Below, one piece after another: positions 45,901-57,400 of a stretch of DNA of 64,000 bases. The position numbers were made by a program, and so were the translations under genes. The notes beneath the pieces were generated by a model. That model was given only the letters and a program-made list of their open reading frames with translations. It was not told where the DNA came from and made no database searches. The first letter of the stretch is position 1. Each line of letters begins with the position of its first letter. The DNA comes from Eonycteris spelaea (taxonomy: Eukaryota > Chordata > Mammalia > Chiroptera > Pteropodidae). The stretch is taken from assembly GCA_003508835.1 (NCBI GenBank), contig PUFA01000021.1:9960501-10024500 (forward strand). Reading direction: 5' to 3'.

Positions 45901-46894
45901 GCAGTAGCTGGTAGAGGAAGAATAAACTTAAAAAATCTCTCTCTCTCATTTTTAAATCCGAACCGTGCTTTGAAGGCAGGCATTTTCCCTTCCGTGGCTT
46001 ATAGAATCCTCCAAACATCCACTCCTGGTCCTGGCTAATTGACTCAGAGGATTATTCCAGGTGGCTACGATTCTCACCATCTGCTTCGAACGCTCTCTCC
46101 AGTCTGGTCTCACAGATTCCTCTGCCACTGGCATCATTACTTGGAAGCTTTCTCTCTGCCTAGCCCCAACAGATTGATTACCTATTTGGACAATCACCGT
46201 AACATGTGCTGCTTCTCAAATTATCCTGATGGCGACTGTGACCGACAGTGACTGGTGGCACACCTTTTGACATAGCTTCCAGGACACTGACTCTGCTCGC
46301 TTCGAAGGGTGGTATTGAGAATTCGTGACATGTTCTTATGTTAAGCAAATTTTGTGTCCAAATTTCTCATGATAACTTAGACATAATTAAAACATTGGTA
46401 AAAACTTTTAATACCTAGGACCATATAAGGCTAGAGGATATAAACGTTGAGCATTTATGATGTTTGGTAATCAATGCAGTTACATGGTGATATGAAAATG
46501 TAGCTCCTTTTAGAAGATAACTTTCTGATGTTTAATCTCCCATATTTTAGGAAAAAATAGGCTATTTTCCTGAGTTCTTCTATTTATTGAGTCGTTATTA
46601 TGCCTTCTGTAATGTAGGAGTATGCCGGGTTAAAATCATCATTATTTTGGAGATCTACTGGCTTGGGGGTAACTTCGGAAGTAGGAAACAATTAAGCTTT
46701 GACTGTTGGAGTTCTTTAGAGGGCCGGGTGCAGACCTGGTTCTGCCTAATTTTTAGGGAAAAATAATTGTTTCGTATTATCAGATTTTTCATCCAGTACA
46801 GAAACTCAATGAGCATGCTAGTACTTTATACCACTGTGTAATTCATACTGGGGATACCATTCTTCATTTCTCGCAGATGTTTGGAGAACCTTTA
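42961..46894. other. unassigned sequence, possibly with old ERV-type relics
   Basis: Nearly 4 kb without a secure assignment. Open frames at 43004-43318 (104 codons) and 45354-45575 (73 codons), and a short one at 43781-43951, have a less AT-biased amino-acid mix than most here. I cannot tie any of them to a family, and stops surround them. An old ERVL/MaLR internal region is one possibility. A (CAA)n run lies at about 45797-45811. Confidence 0.45.
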
Positions 46895-47060
46895 CTTTAT
46901 GATGGAAGCCGTACAGCGCTTAGAGTCAGAAACCTCTGGAATTCATTTCCTCCTCCGTCAATAATTCGTGCTGTCACCTTGCGAAATTATGCCATTTTTT
47001 CACCTTTCATTTCTACCTCTGTAAATCTGGTCCATTGCTCTCATTCTTAAAGTATACATA
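46895..47060 (+). mobile_element. MIR SINE, sense
   Basis: 'acagcgcttagagtcagaaa', 'gtgctgtcaccttgcgaaat' and 'tttctacctctgtaaatctg' follow MIR from its tRNA-derived head into the core. Confidence 0.6.
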
Positions 47061-47835
47061 GTCATTTACGTTAAGATACAGCCTGGTATTACAAAATTGA
47101 CTTTATTTCAGTTTCACAACAATGTTAAATATACAGACAATTTGCATAGTAATTTTTTTTCCCTGTAGCTTTTCTTCAATGATGTTTTAGCAAAAAGAAA
47201 CTTTTACTAGAATGGTTACATACATGCCAACAGTTCTATTTTAAAGTGTTTTCTGGCCTTTGTTTTATGTGTAAAAGTGATGAAAATTCTATATATTGCC
47301 AGTAAGCAGTATAAGCAAATGGCAGAACAAACTCCAGTTCAATCTATCCTCATGTATGTAAAAAAATGAAGATTTAACGTATCAGAAATTCTTAAACTGT
47401 ATTCTTTCAAATTCCATTCACACATGGCCATTGCCTCATAAATGAGAGATCATCATTCACTAAGTCACCACTGTTCTTGCAATCTATTTGAAAACAACTT
47501 GATCAAACTATTTATTTCCATTTCATCAATATCATTAGAGAAATGATACCCACAAAAAGAGTCACTCAACTTTTGCAGAATTATTCCTATCAGTTAAAAT
47601 GCTTGCATTTTTATTTTTAGAAATATATTTTCTTCTTAAGTAGAATAGTACAATCTCCCTTTAAATTGCTTTACCCAAGATGAAAATTTTCTGATAAAAC
47701 ACAGGTCATTACTATGTTAATCCGAGTAGCATGCGAAGTTCATTTAGGTATTCTGACATGTTTGCTCTTTCAGCTAAGCTGAAGGTAGACCTTTTTTAAA
47801 AAATCAGCACATAAATTATTTCTTTGGTTACAACT
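47061..47835. other. unassigned AT-rich sequence
   Basis: No gene or repeat recognised up to the (CAA)n tract at the L1 start. Confidence 0.5.
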
Positions 47836-48454
47836 CAACAACAACAACAACAACAACAACAACAGAAACAAGCAACCCAATTAACAACTCTGCAAAAGAT
47901 GGGAATACAGCTATTTTCACAAAAGACGTACAACTGGTTCCAAAACACATGAAAAGAAGCTCAATATCACTAGTCACAAGGGAATCACAAACTAAAACTG
48001 CAATGTGATACCATTTCACATCTACTGGATGGCTACAATTAATAATACACAAAAAACACATGTTGGCAAGGATGTGGAAAAGTTAGAATCCTCATATACT
48101 GCTAATAAAATTTTAAAACAATGCAACCACTTTGAAAAGTGTTTTGGCTGTTCTTCAAAATACTAAATATGAAATTACCCACATAGCCTAGTACTCCTAC
48201 TCCTAGGTATCTACTCAAGAGCAATGAAACGTATGTCCACACAGAAACGTGGATGTTAATGATCATAGTGGCATTATTCATAGTGACCAAAAGGTGGGAA
48301 CAACTAAAATATCCACCAACTGATACAGTGAATGAAGAGAACGTGGTATAACCATGGAATATTATTCAACAATAAAAAGGAATGAGGTACTGATGTATAT
48401 TACAACATGGATGATAAATGAAAACATTATGTTAAGTATAAGAAACTGGTCACA
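47836..48454 (+). mobile_element. LINE-1 ORF2 end and 3' UTR, sense (left part)
   Basis: After a (CAA)n tract (47836-47864) the sequence follows L1 ORF2 end: 'acacatgaaaagaagctcaa', 'atgtgataccatttcacatc', 'gttggcaaggatgtggaaaa', 'ctactcctaggtatctactc', 'tagtggcattattcatagtg' and 'gaatattattcaacaataaa'. It continues after a 69-bp nested insertion at 48538-48795. The L1MA/L1M age class fits the divergence. Minus-strand open frames here are chance frames. Confidence 0.88.
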
Positions 48455-48523
48455 TTATAAATGATATAAATGTTTAATCATTATGCTGTACACCTGAAAC
48501 TATTATAAAATAAAATTGAAAAA
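48455..48523 (+). mobile_element. 69-bp L1 3' end nested inside the L1
   Basis: The piece starts 'ttataaatgatataaatg', contains the L1 3' signature 'ctgtacacctgaaactatta' and ends 'taaaataaaattgaaaaa'. It is flanked by 'agaaactggtcaca' (48441-48454) and 'agaagctggtcaca' (48524-48537), identical at 13 of 14 bases. Removing it together with one repeat restores the normal host L1 sequence ('...ctggtcacaaaagac...'). It is therefore a very short target-primed insertion with duplication. Confidence 0.85.
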
Positions 48524-48537
48524 AGAAGCTGGTCACA

Positions 48538-48795
48538 AAAGACTAAATATAATTCCATTTATATAAATAGTGCAAGTAAATCTGTAGAGATAGAAAGTAT
48601 ATTAGTGAAGGGAAGGATGTGTTCTTACTAATGGCTAATAAATTTCTTTTGGGGGGTAATACAATGTTCTCAAATTAGATAGTGGTGATGTTTTAACAAC
48701 TGAGAATATGCTAAACACCACAAAGACGTACAATGTAAAAGAGTGCATTTTATGTTTGTAAGTTGTATTTCATAAACAGCAATAGACAAGAATGA
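48538..48795 (+). mobile_element. LINE-1 3' UTR, sense (right part)
   Basis: It resumes the host L1: 'taattccatttatataaata', 'tctgtagagatagaaagtat', 'aaattagatagtggtgatgt', 'aacaactgagaatatgctaa' and 'ttgtatttcataaacagcaa'. It ends just before the SINE target duplication. Confidence 0.85.
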
Positions 48796-48810
48796 AAGCA
48801 AAGGAATTTA

Positions 48811-48944
48811 TTTTATTTGTATTGATTTTTTAATGCCTACAGCACCTGGTCTTCCTAGGTGGCCTCCCATCCAAGTATTAACCAGGCCCGACCCTGCTTA
48901 GCTTCTGAGATCAGAAAGGCACATTCGGGGTGGCAGAGCTAGAA
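48811..48944 (-). mobile_element. 5S rRNA-derived SINE, short form, with deletion
   Basis: The minus strand shows a 5S head (48837-48942) with C box changed slightly ('aatacttggatgggaggcc'), an intact A-box region 'aagctaagcagggtcggg', and a loss of roughly ten bases near the 5' part, where 'agatcagaaaggcacattc' replaces the usual longer stretch. A short T-rich tail (48811-48832) follows on the + strand. It lacks the long-form module. An exact 12-bp target duplication 'caaaggaattta' lies at 48799-48810 and 48945-48956, the mark of L1-mediated insertion. Confidence 0.93.
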
Positions 48945-48956
48945 CAAAGGAATTTA

Positions 48957-49904
48957 AATCATTGTTCATGACTCTGTGGGAAAATTGTTGTCAGTGATGA
49001 GATAGACTCAGAATTCATGGCTAACTTGGAATTTCCATGGTTGCATGATGAGAAGAAATCTGAAGTCATTCTGTATAACGTTTTGAGTATCATGGGAAGA
49101 CAGAGGGTGATTTTCAGAAGGAAGAGAGGTTGAATGAAAACTGACAATTTTCAATTTTGCAAGTGACAGTAAAATAAAAATTTCTAACATAACTGATTAT
49201 TTTTTTCCAGGAGAGATGAAAAAAATGTGAATATTTGCCAACAAGGTAAAAGCAACAAAACGAGAATGCCCCTTAGTATCATTAAATGGAGTAGAGTGTG
49301 CACAAGTAGAAGGCCCTATCCCTTCTTCCTGCCCTCCTGTCAAAAGGAGCGGAGACCCTTTCTATATCCAGCCTTACTTATCTAGCCATGAAACAGACAT
49401 ATGATATTCGTCTTATCTGTGGGTGTTGGGGCTGAAGTAGAGCTAATACTATCTATAGACCACACTTTGATGTGCATGTGAGCATTAATATTTTGGAGAA
49501 ATGGATTCAGAGTACAGTTTCAGGAAATAGTACTAGTCCCCAAATCCTCCCCAAGTCCTCGCCCTTGTGTAATGTGCATTATATTGGGAGAGGTATCATG
49601 TAAATAAAAAGCAAATTAATAAAGAATAAATTCATAATAAAAACAGTCTATCAGGCTGTCTGAAAGCATTTCAAGTAATACTTTGTGGACAATAAAAATA
49701 TTGGTTTAACACACCTTCTGGAACAAAGGACTAAATTTCTCAGTGTTGAAAGTTCGTCTACCCTTTGTTGTGCATCCATGGACTCTGAGGTCATTTTTAT
49801 TGTGGAATGGAGGGAAAGGGAGCAGGTAAATAGCTGGTAGATGGAGACAGTTTCTCGTTCATCAATAAGTGTCTCCTTATGGCCCTCTACCTAAGTAAAG
49901 TGTT
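48957..49904. other. unassigned sequence
   Basis: No recognised gene or repeat. Overlapping minus-strand frames at 48959-49190 are not convincing. Confidence 0.5.
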
Positions 49905-49912
49905 CTCTAAAT

Positions 49913-50136
49913 CCGGAGTCCCCAACCCCCAGGCCATGGACTGTACCGGCCCATGGTCTGTTAGGAACTGGCTACATAGAAGGAGGGAGCAGTGGGCAAT
50001 GGAGTGAAGCTTCATCTGTATTTGCGGCCACTCCTAAGCGCTGCATCACCGCCTCAGCTCCGCCTCAGATCATCAGGCATTAATTAGATTCTAACAGGAA
50101 GATAGTTCCTGGAGCCAAAAAAGTTGGAGACTGCTG
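49913..50136. mobile_element. nonautonomous hAT-type DNA transposon with 8-bp target duplication
   Basis: The 5' end 'ccggagtccccaacccccag' and the 3' end '...aaagttggagactgctg' are inverted relative to each other with few mismatches. They are flanked by an exact 8-bp duplication, 'ctctaaat', at 49905-49912 and 50137-50144, the usual length for hAT insertion. Internal landmarks such as 'ggcccatggtctgttaggaa', 'gcttcatctgtatttgcggc' and 'cagctccgcctcagatcatc' match a widespread mammalian nonautonomous family that I know but cannot name. At 224 bp it is an internally deleted copy. It has no transposase. Confidence 0.85.
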
Positions 50137-50144
50137 CTCTAAAT

Positions 50145-51730
50145 TGATCTTGAAATAATTTCTCTGGTTTCCAAGAAGTAGAGCAGAGAAGGCAAAATTC
50201 CTAGTCTGCACATAAAGATTCTCTTGTTCACCCAGCATTTCCTTTTCCAGGATATCAAGCAATGAAGCAGAGTTACAGATTTCTTGACTAGACAAACCTA
50301 CAAATTAGAATACAGTTGCTTTAAGAATGTGAATAAATTATTTTAATAAAGTTCTGATAACTCTAGGACAAAAATCTCTGTACAATTCATATATATTTTT
50401 TCTGGTGAGAAGAAATAGTAGGATTCATGAATCATGTTACTTATATAAGGCTAGCTTTTTTCCTAACTTGCAGGGTTTTTGTTAAAAAAAAAAAAAAAAA
50501 CAAAAAAACTTCTTTCATTAAATCATCCAGACCTTTGGATTTAAATAAAAACTAAACGGTGTAAGTGTTTTACTGCCAGTATAATAATAGCATATGCCTG
50601 ATGTCTTCTGGTTCCAAGCTCATTTGCTGATGTTATAATTCCATTTCTCCCAGTATAAACTCGAGTGAACAAAAATGGAAATAAGTTGTTTAGGATCTTC
50701 AGTAGTGACATGAAATCACATTTTATCCATTATCCTTGATTAACTCTATGTAAAGTGTTCAGGCAGAGGTCTTAAAAAGCCTCATTTAGAACTGCGGCTG
50801 ACCTTTCTAGGGGAGGAAAGGAAACAATTTCCTTTTGGGTCATCAATCAATGAATAAGCAGTTGGGTTCCAACTGGAAAGCTGCTAGTGCATCGTCAAAT
50901 GGAAGTGGTTATTAACCAGTCTCTGAACAGAATATGTTATTTCCATTACTTTTCTCACTCCTGATGAGCAGATAAATGGACAGAAAAAAATAAATTGACC
51001 AAAATAGAGCCGAAGATGATGTATTTGCAAAGCCACCAAGGTGTCAATGAAATTCCTAACAACTTCCATCGTGTCTGAACACGGTAGGGTAAAACCAAGT
51101 CAAAGGAACAAAGACGCCTTATGTGTGATAACATGGCACAGTTCAGACTCATTTTGGATTCAGGAAAGCTAAGCACAATAGAAAAAGAAGACGTAGGCCC
51201 TAGCCTCAAGTTGCTCATAGCTGTGAAAACAGAGAAAGAAAGAGTAAGATTGCGATGGGTACAGTAACCAAAGCAAAGCCAGGGCATTCTGACATATGTT
51301 AGTCAGCAAGGAAACTAATGTGTGATTTTAGGGCCAAGAAGATTTCCTGTATTGAGTTTTTAAAAATGCATAAGGGATGAATAAATGAATAAGAAGGAAA
51401 TAGTATTTATGTAGAAGGAAGAGAAAGGCAAAAGAATAAAAGATTGAAAAAGGCAAGGCAGCAATGTTTAACATGGCTGGTGTGTAAGGTTTGGATGGTT
51501 ATGAAATAAAAAACAAGATGGGACATTCGCAGATTTTTTTTTTTTTAAAGAGGTTAGAATCTCCTGATTGCTATAGGAGATTCGAATTTGATAGTTATTT
51601 TATCAGGGTGAACCACCAAACAACTGGAGTTCTACCATTTAAATCGCCAGGTAAAGAATGTGAAGGAGTATTGACTCTGTAGCTGTGGGGGAAAGAAGAT
51701 GAAAAAGTTTTTGACAAATTGTCTCTTTTA
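50145..51730. other. unassigned sequence
   Basis: Includes an A17 tract at about 50485-50501. Two overlapping minus-strand frames (50884-51287) are chance-like. No gene recognised. Confidence 0.5.
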
Positions 51731-51738
51731 CCCTAGGA

Positions 51739-51965
51739 CTATGGTCGCCAGCCAGGGACAATTTTGCCTCCTCAATTGTATTTGGCAATATTTGGAGACA
51801 TTTTTGGTTGTCTTGACTAGCCGGGTGCTGCTACTGTCATTTAGTGGGTAGAAGCCTGGGACACTGCTAAACATCCTACAATACATAGCACAGCACCCCC
51901 TACACCTCCATAAAGAAAAGATTTTTATAGCCCCAATAGCAATAGTGCCCGAGAGAAGAACGCCA
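51739..51965 (+). mobile_element. MER5A hAT-Charlie nonautonomous DNA transposon
   Basis: It reads 'agccagggacaattttgcct', 'ggcaatatttggagacattt', 'tttggttgtcttgactagcc', 'tttagtgggtagaagcctgg', 'ctgctaaacatcctacaata' and 'caatagtgcccgagagaaga', the MER5A order. Flanks 'ccctagga' (51731-51738) and 'ctttagga' (51966-51973) match at 6 of 8 bases, an eroded 8-bp duplication. It is in the opposite orientation to the MER5A copy at 28526. Confidence 0.88.
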
Positions 51966-51973
51966 CTTTAGGA

Positions 51974-52811
51974 AGCAGTAGACTATGTTACTTGTAGATT
52001 TAGGGATTTGAGGATTAGGTATAAACTTCAAGAGAGCAAATAAAATTTGGAATAACCACTGAACAGAATGGTAGAAATGCTTAAGATGGCCGAGGGATGG
52101 GAAGGTGTGGGCCCAAAATCTAGCGTGTCTAAAGTAATGGACAAAATTGAGCAAAATTACAGAAACAATAAGAGAGAAATTTTGTGCCACGACTATAGAA
52201 TGGTGGAACCAAGTTTCCCTCTGGGAGGAAGGGTGATGCTACGTGCGGGAGAGGATGAAGCTGAGGCCTGTCTCTCCTGGCTCACTTGCCACTTCACCTA
52301 TCATTTCAGCCTCTAGGTAAAGAATGTGAAGTGATAATCTTCTACTACTTGTAATCCACCTTCTACCACCGCTTTCTAAGGAAACTGCTTTCACACAGGC
52401 TGCTAATAACTGTTTTGTCCCTTAATTCAAGAGACAGTCTTCAGTGCTTACTTTCCTTGATACATATACTGTTGGCCAATTGCTTCTTGAAACAAACTCT
52501 CATCTTGGCTTTTGTGCTGCCAAACTTCATGGGTTTCTAGTTACTATATTTTAGTCTTCTTCCTGGCTTCTATGTCTGTATCAGATTATTACGTTTTTTT
52601 TAAAATCTATTTTGTTTTTTACTTTTTAAAAATCTCTGTCTTAGGCCCTCCTTTTATCCAACAACTATCTGCATCTCAATGTTTCACAAGCAACTTAAAT
52701 CCCATACATTCAAAATTGAACTTTTCTTTCACTGAGAAATACCTTTTTTTTTTTTTTTTTTTGGTATTTCTTAACACCGAATGATGTCAGTGTAAAACAG
52801 AAATAGCTGTA
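51974..52811. other. unassigned sequence with T19 tract
   Basis: T19 at 52744-52762 is the only clear feature. Open frames on both strands overlap each other and lack domains. Confidence 0.5.
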
Positions 52812-53292
52812 TTAGTTAAGATGATGACTGTGACAGAAAACCTAAACGGATGTTGGTTTACCCATCCTGAATTTTATTCTGTCATCTGCAAAGGACAGAC
52901 ATCAGCATTTCCGGACTTATATGACAGTTTCATGTATTTTTAGAAATAATTTTCTTCCATGTTATTTCTCCGCCACCCCTATGTTGTTCTCCCGGTTAGC
53001 TCTGTCACAGATAGCTGGTGAAACTTCCAACACCATATTGTGATACTGGCCTTCAGAAAAAAAAAAAAAAAAAAGAGAAAGAAGAGTACACCTGCCTAAT
53101 TTATGGGTGATTCTATTAAGTTATACCATCCCTGCTTACAGCTCATTGCCATAACTCAGTCACATGCCCACAGCAAGTTTCTAAGGAAGCCGGTTAATGT
53201 AGCTGATTTTCTAGGTAACCATGAGCCAGCTGAACAGATGGCCCTAGTGTCATAGAATGAATACTGGGACACTGGCAGTCCCTGCTCTGTAG
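52812..53292 (+). mobile_element. old interspersed repeat, family not named (second copy)
   Basis: Begins 'ttagttaagatgatgactgt', continues 'gacagaaaacctaaacggat' and includes 'cataactcagtcacatgccc', 'ctaaggaagccggttaatgt', 'tgagccagctgaacagatgg' and 'actggcagtccctgctctg'. These follow the same mammal-wide repeat pattern as 4290-4740. An A18 tract (53059-53076) interrupts it. I cannot name the family. Confidence 0.5.
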
Positions 53293-56200
53293 TCAAAGAG
53301 CTAGAGATCTGGGCACGAATCCATTTTCTTCTCCCAGTATTACTTCTCATGTCCACTCAATTCCACATATATTGATTCCAGATTTCAAATCATCAAATAT
53401 TTTTATTTTTATTTTTCTATCCCTATTATAATAGCCCCTTACCCAGTTTCTCTGTCTGTAGACTTGGATCTGATACATCTATTTACAATATTGGAGATAG
53501 ATTATTAAAACAACAACAAAAAAGCCAACTCCAAAAATTAAATAAGTTACTCTGCCTTAACAAATTACCATTAATGGCTGAATAATGTGTAAATTTATTA
53601 ATGTTGTTAACTTTATGTCTTCTATAATACTCTTTGCTCCTTCATATAAAGAAACTTTGTTTATTAAATGGTAGACCATAATTTGTTAGAAATCTAAGAC
53701 CTTCTTAAGATTTCATTGTATTTTCAGAAGAAAATTTCTCAGGACCAACTCTAGCTCAATGCTTCTGCTTTCTGGTAGTCGTTCATCCTAAGAAGAGATG
53801 TTGTTCCTGTTCGGTGTTGGGTCTAGAGCCATACATAGAACTCAGCTATTTCGCTTGAATGACAAATGAAAAGTAATTAATTGCCAAGTGTTGACTGTGT
53901 GGTCCATAAATGAACTATTTGATGATGCAAAACAGATTAGCACCATAGCAATCTAAATAGCTGTAAAACAAAAGGTGAGGCATCCTTAACTCTATAACTC
54001 ATTTTAGCTGTCTCATGATGTTATTAATCATTCTCCTTTCTCTTTTCTAATTTGCCTTTCACATTGGTTATTTCTTTTTTCTGTGAATTCTGGTATATTT
54101 CTACTGCGGTTTCATTTAATCTCTTTTATGGTCATGTGTATGAATGCTCCCTTTCATAGGATGCTTTTTTTATCGTAAAAAAGTATTTTCAATATCTCTG
54201 AAGCTATTGATAATTTTTTTGAAAGGGTTCTCATCCCTGCATTGTCTCTGTTTCCTCTTTGTGTTCCAACCCTTGGCATTTTTGTCATAGATGTTTGACA
54301 CTAAGAGGCTTTTCTTGGATAATTTGTCAGGTTTGGTCTCTATCATTTATGCTAAAATGGTTTCCTCAGAGAGTTTGTTATTTTTAGTTTTCTACTTATT
54401 TTCAGAAGTGAGAGACTACAAAGATACTCAGAAACTACCTCACATACTATTTCGATATCTATATCTTTAAAAAATAGTACCATTTTCTATCCTTGTTAAA
54501 CCCTATAAAGCATCCATAAAATATTTAATGCAGTTAACAGCTATGATTTTTATGATTTCAATAAAAATAGCAAATTGTTTTATATTCTTAAATTGCTATC
54601 ACATTTGTTAGTTATATAAAGTCTCACATCCATTGCCATGTTTTAAAAATAGCTTTAAAAAATTAAAACAGGATAAAGAACTTTCAGAACTTTTTTTACA
54701 TTCATGTTTTTCTTTCTAAAAACCATTTGGCATCTTGTACCTATAAAAGATGGAAAATATGTAATGAGTAAAGAATAAGCAGCAACCTTTTATGAGAAAC
54801 AGGAAAAAAAGCAAAATTTCCAAATGCAATGCTTAACTTCTTTGAAGTGACATATTACAAATTTCAAAACATAGGGTTTTCCATTAGCCTATTTTCCATG
54901 GTTACTCCTTTTGTATAATTGGTCCATTCCCAGTGCTTTATTGCTTCCATAGTGGTTAGAAGCTAATCGCCTGTCTCTATCAGAGACCTGATTTTAAAGA
55001 ATTGTAGTTACTTACAATGATGGGGAGAAAATATCTTTGTCTTTGCATTTCAGAAAGAAATATTTTCAAAGGCATTGAAAATGAATTCTTAATTAGCTTT
55101 AAAAAGCTCTGAAATTTTTAGAAACCATTGCCTATTTTTTAAAAAATCGACAGTATTATTGTACAATAGTCTTCAATCTGAACAGTTAAAGTGGCTATTC
55201 ATTGTATTAAGTAAAATTGCAATGGATTACTGATATCTTTATAAAGGCTGAGTCAAGTATAACAATATATGAATTATATATATACACACACATGATATTT
55301 TACTTATATTATACACACATATAATGTATATATAATGTATACACACATTATAGCACACACTATATATACACACACACACATATGTTATATATGTATGGTA
55401 TATATCTTTTCCAGGAGTCAGACAAGTTTCTTTATGAGTAGTAAATTTCAAACACTGGATTCTATAATCTCTGAGATAGTCCTATTTCTGTAATTAGATT
55501 TTAGATAAACTTGATTCATATGAAATTTATCTTCTTTCATAGTAAATTTAATTTTTATTCTTCCTTATTTCTATCAGTGTCTACTTCATTCTTTGGTTCT
55601 TTGGCTTGTCCAGTCTCTGTCTCTTTCTCTTTAAATCCCCTTTTCTATTGTGAACATTGTCATCCAAACTCTCATTTCTTCATCCCTGGGAAGTAACCTC
55701 TGCCCTGGATTTCTTGCGTCCTGCACACCTCCAGCAGGCCAGTAATACATTAATACACTATTTGCCACTGTGCCTCAATTGCTTGGAACTCCTTTTTTAA
55801 CCAAGATGAGGTCAGAAATTCTCAGACCAGTTTTTAGTGTCATCCATAATTTCTCAATTAAGGGCTAATTCTTATTACTCTACAACAAGAGTTTTTTTGC
55901 TCTAATAAAGTTTGTCTTTTAGGTGTTTAGAGATACATTATCCATTTATCTGGCTCCATTCACTTATCATTCCTCTGTTTGATGTATTCCAACTTAACAA
56001 TAATATAAGTGGTACAAAAATCAAGGATGACATTCGAAAGCCAATCATTATAAATCAGTTTTAAAAATAAATAAATAAATGGACTTGGGTGCTTATTTTT
56101 CTGAACTCCCAAGGAGAAAACTTTCCAAAATATTCTTTACTCTTTTCTTTCTCCCCTCTTCACTTCCTCTCTTCCTTCCTTCTTTCCTTTTAGTAACTCT

Positions 56201-56459
56201 AACCCTCTAATCATTTATTGTTTAGAAAAACTTATTTCTCCACCTTTTGGCTGGCAGGCTTTAACACTTAATCTTCCTCCTACCTCCCACAATGCCTCAG
56301 GTTTTAAGAAAAGTCATAAGCACATAATAGGATCACAATAAATACTTGTTTATTTTCTAACTAAATAGAAAACAAAACCTCAAGTACTAATTGTACAAAA
56401 GAAAATCAATTCCTATGGTTAGAAATACTTAGTTATCTGCAAGGAACTATGAAATGAAA
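53293..56459. other. unassigned AT-rich sequence
   Basis: Over 3 kb without a recognised gene. It contains the alternating TA/CA tract at 55268-55405, and a pyrimidine-rich stretch at 56140-56190. The 70-codon minus-strand frame at 55239-55451 is translated from the TA/CA tract. Confidence 0.5.
55268..55405. repeat. alternating TATA/CACA low-complexity tract
   Basis: Interleaved (TA)n and (CA)n runs that are partly self-complementary, for example TATATA and ACACAC blocks alternating four times. Read directly. Confidence 0.9.
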
Positions 56460-56494
56460 AGATAGAGAATAAAACCATTAATAATAATGAAAAT

Positions 56495-56660
56495 AATAAT
56501 AACTATATGGAACTAACTAAATGGCAGTCACTGTTCTAAATTCTTTACATATTTAACACATTTAATTCTCATGACAACCTTAAGAAATAGGTACCATTAT
56601 CTCTTTTGTATATAGAAGGAAGCTGAGGCACAGATTTTAATTTTCTAATGAACAAAATGA
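56495..56660 (-). mobile_element. MIR SINE, antisense
   Basis: The + strand 'atggcagtcactgttctaaa', 'tttaattctcatgacaacct', 'aggtaccattatctcttttg' and 'gaaggaagctgaggcacaga' is the complement of the MIR 3' half and core. Confidence 0.7.
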
Positions 56661-56824
56661 CAGATGAATTAATATTTCTTACAAGGAAAAATGAAACTGA
56701 GAAACTGAGAGAGTGGACATCCTTTTAATAAATAGCCAAATATACATTATTTGATTTCCTAAGATACATTCTTAAAACTTTTAAAGAATTATTCATGGAA
56801 ATTATAAATTTTATGACTTAATAA
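56661..56824. other. unassigned spacer
   Basis: No recognised feature between two MIR copies. Confidence 0.5.
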
Positions 56825-56936
56825 TTCCTAACATTTATTGAGTTCTTATCACATCAGGTGTTTCTCTTGTTTCTCTAAGTTCTTTCCATATCAAATCTCA
56901 CTTGATCATTTTGACACCAGTGCCTACCTCTGTGTC
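56825..56936 (-). mobile_element. MIR SINE 3' part, antisense, left of an insertion
   Basis: 'aacatttattgagttcttat', 'ttctctaagttctttccata' and 'tcaaatctcacttgatcatt' follow the complement of the MIR 3' part. The core continues at 57276-57400 after about 340 bases of other sequence. Confidence 0.55.
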
Positions 56937-57275
56937 AGTCAGGGTAGGAGAGTGTACACTGTATTAACAGACAGATGGAACAGTTCAAGGAAAGCATTTT
57001 GTATCTCTGCTCCACTTGTCTGAGGATTTGGTCAGACATTATGGCAGAGAGACAGAGCCTCTGTGAACCTTGTGCTGTGCCTCTCATTCTTCAATTTGAA
57101 CTTGATATTCTTGCCATTTCTATGCTTATTTCCTCGGTCAGGAAAGGTGACGTGATCATGACAGAGTTCAATAGGTTGGGGACATATAGTTAGTTTTTTT
57201 ACAGGGAGAGGGACCAAGAAGGGAGGCATAGATTTAGGGTTCCTAGAAATGCAATCTGCCACACCCTCTTCCTCT
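56937..57275 (+). mobile_element. unidentified element inserted into MIR
   Basis: It begins 'gtcagtcagggtaggagagt', includes 'gtacactgtattaacagaca', 'gacattatggcagagagaca' and ends '...aatgcaatctgccaca'. The begin and end recall a mammal-wide repeat that opens with 'gtcagg...gctgtagtaacaaac' and closes with 'ctaccaca', but I cannot name it. No secure target duplication was found; 'acctct' and 'ccctct' lie beside the two ends. Confidence 0.45.
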
Positions 57276-57400
57276 ACATGAGGAAGTTTGGGCACTACAA
57301 TGTTAAATAATGTGTCTAAGGTCACACAACTGGTAAGCTATTAGACAGAATTCTAATTCTAGCAGTTTAATTGCCAAAGCATGATATTATGGTTGTGATG
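57276..57400 (-). mobile_element. MIR SINE core, antisense, right of the insertion
   Basis: 'ctctacatgaggaagtttgg', 'gtctaaggtcacacaactgg' and 'taagctattagacagaattc' match the complement of the MIR core ('ctgtgtgaccttgg' in sense). Confidence 0.65.
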
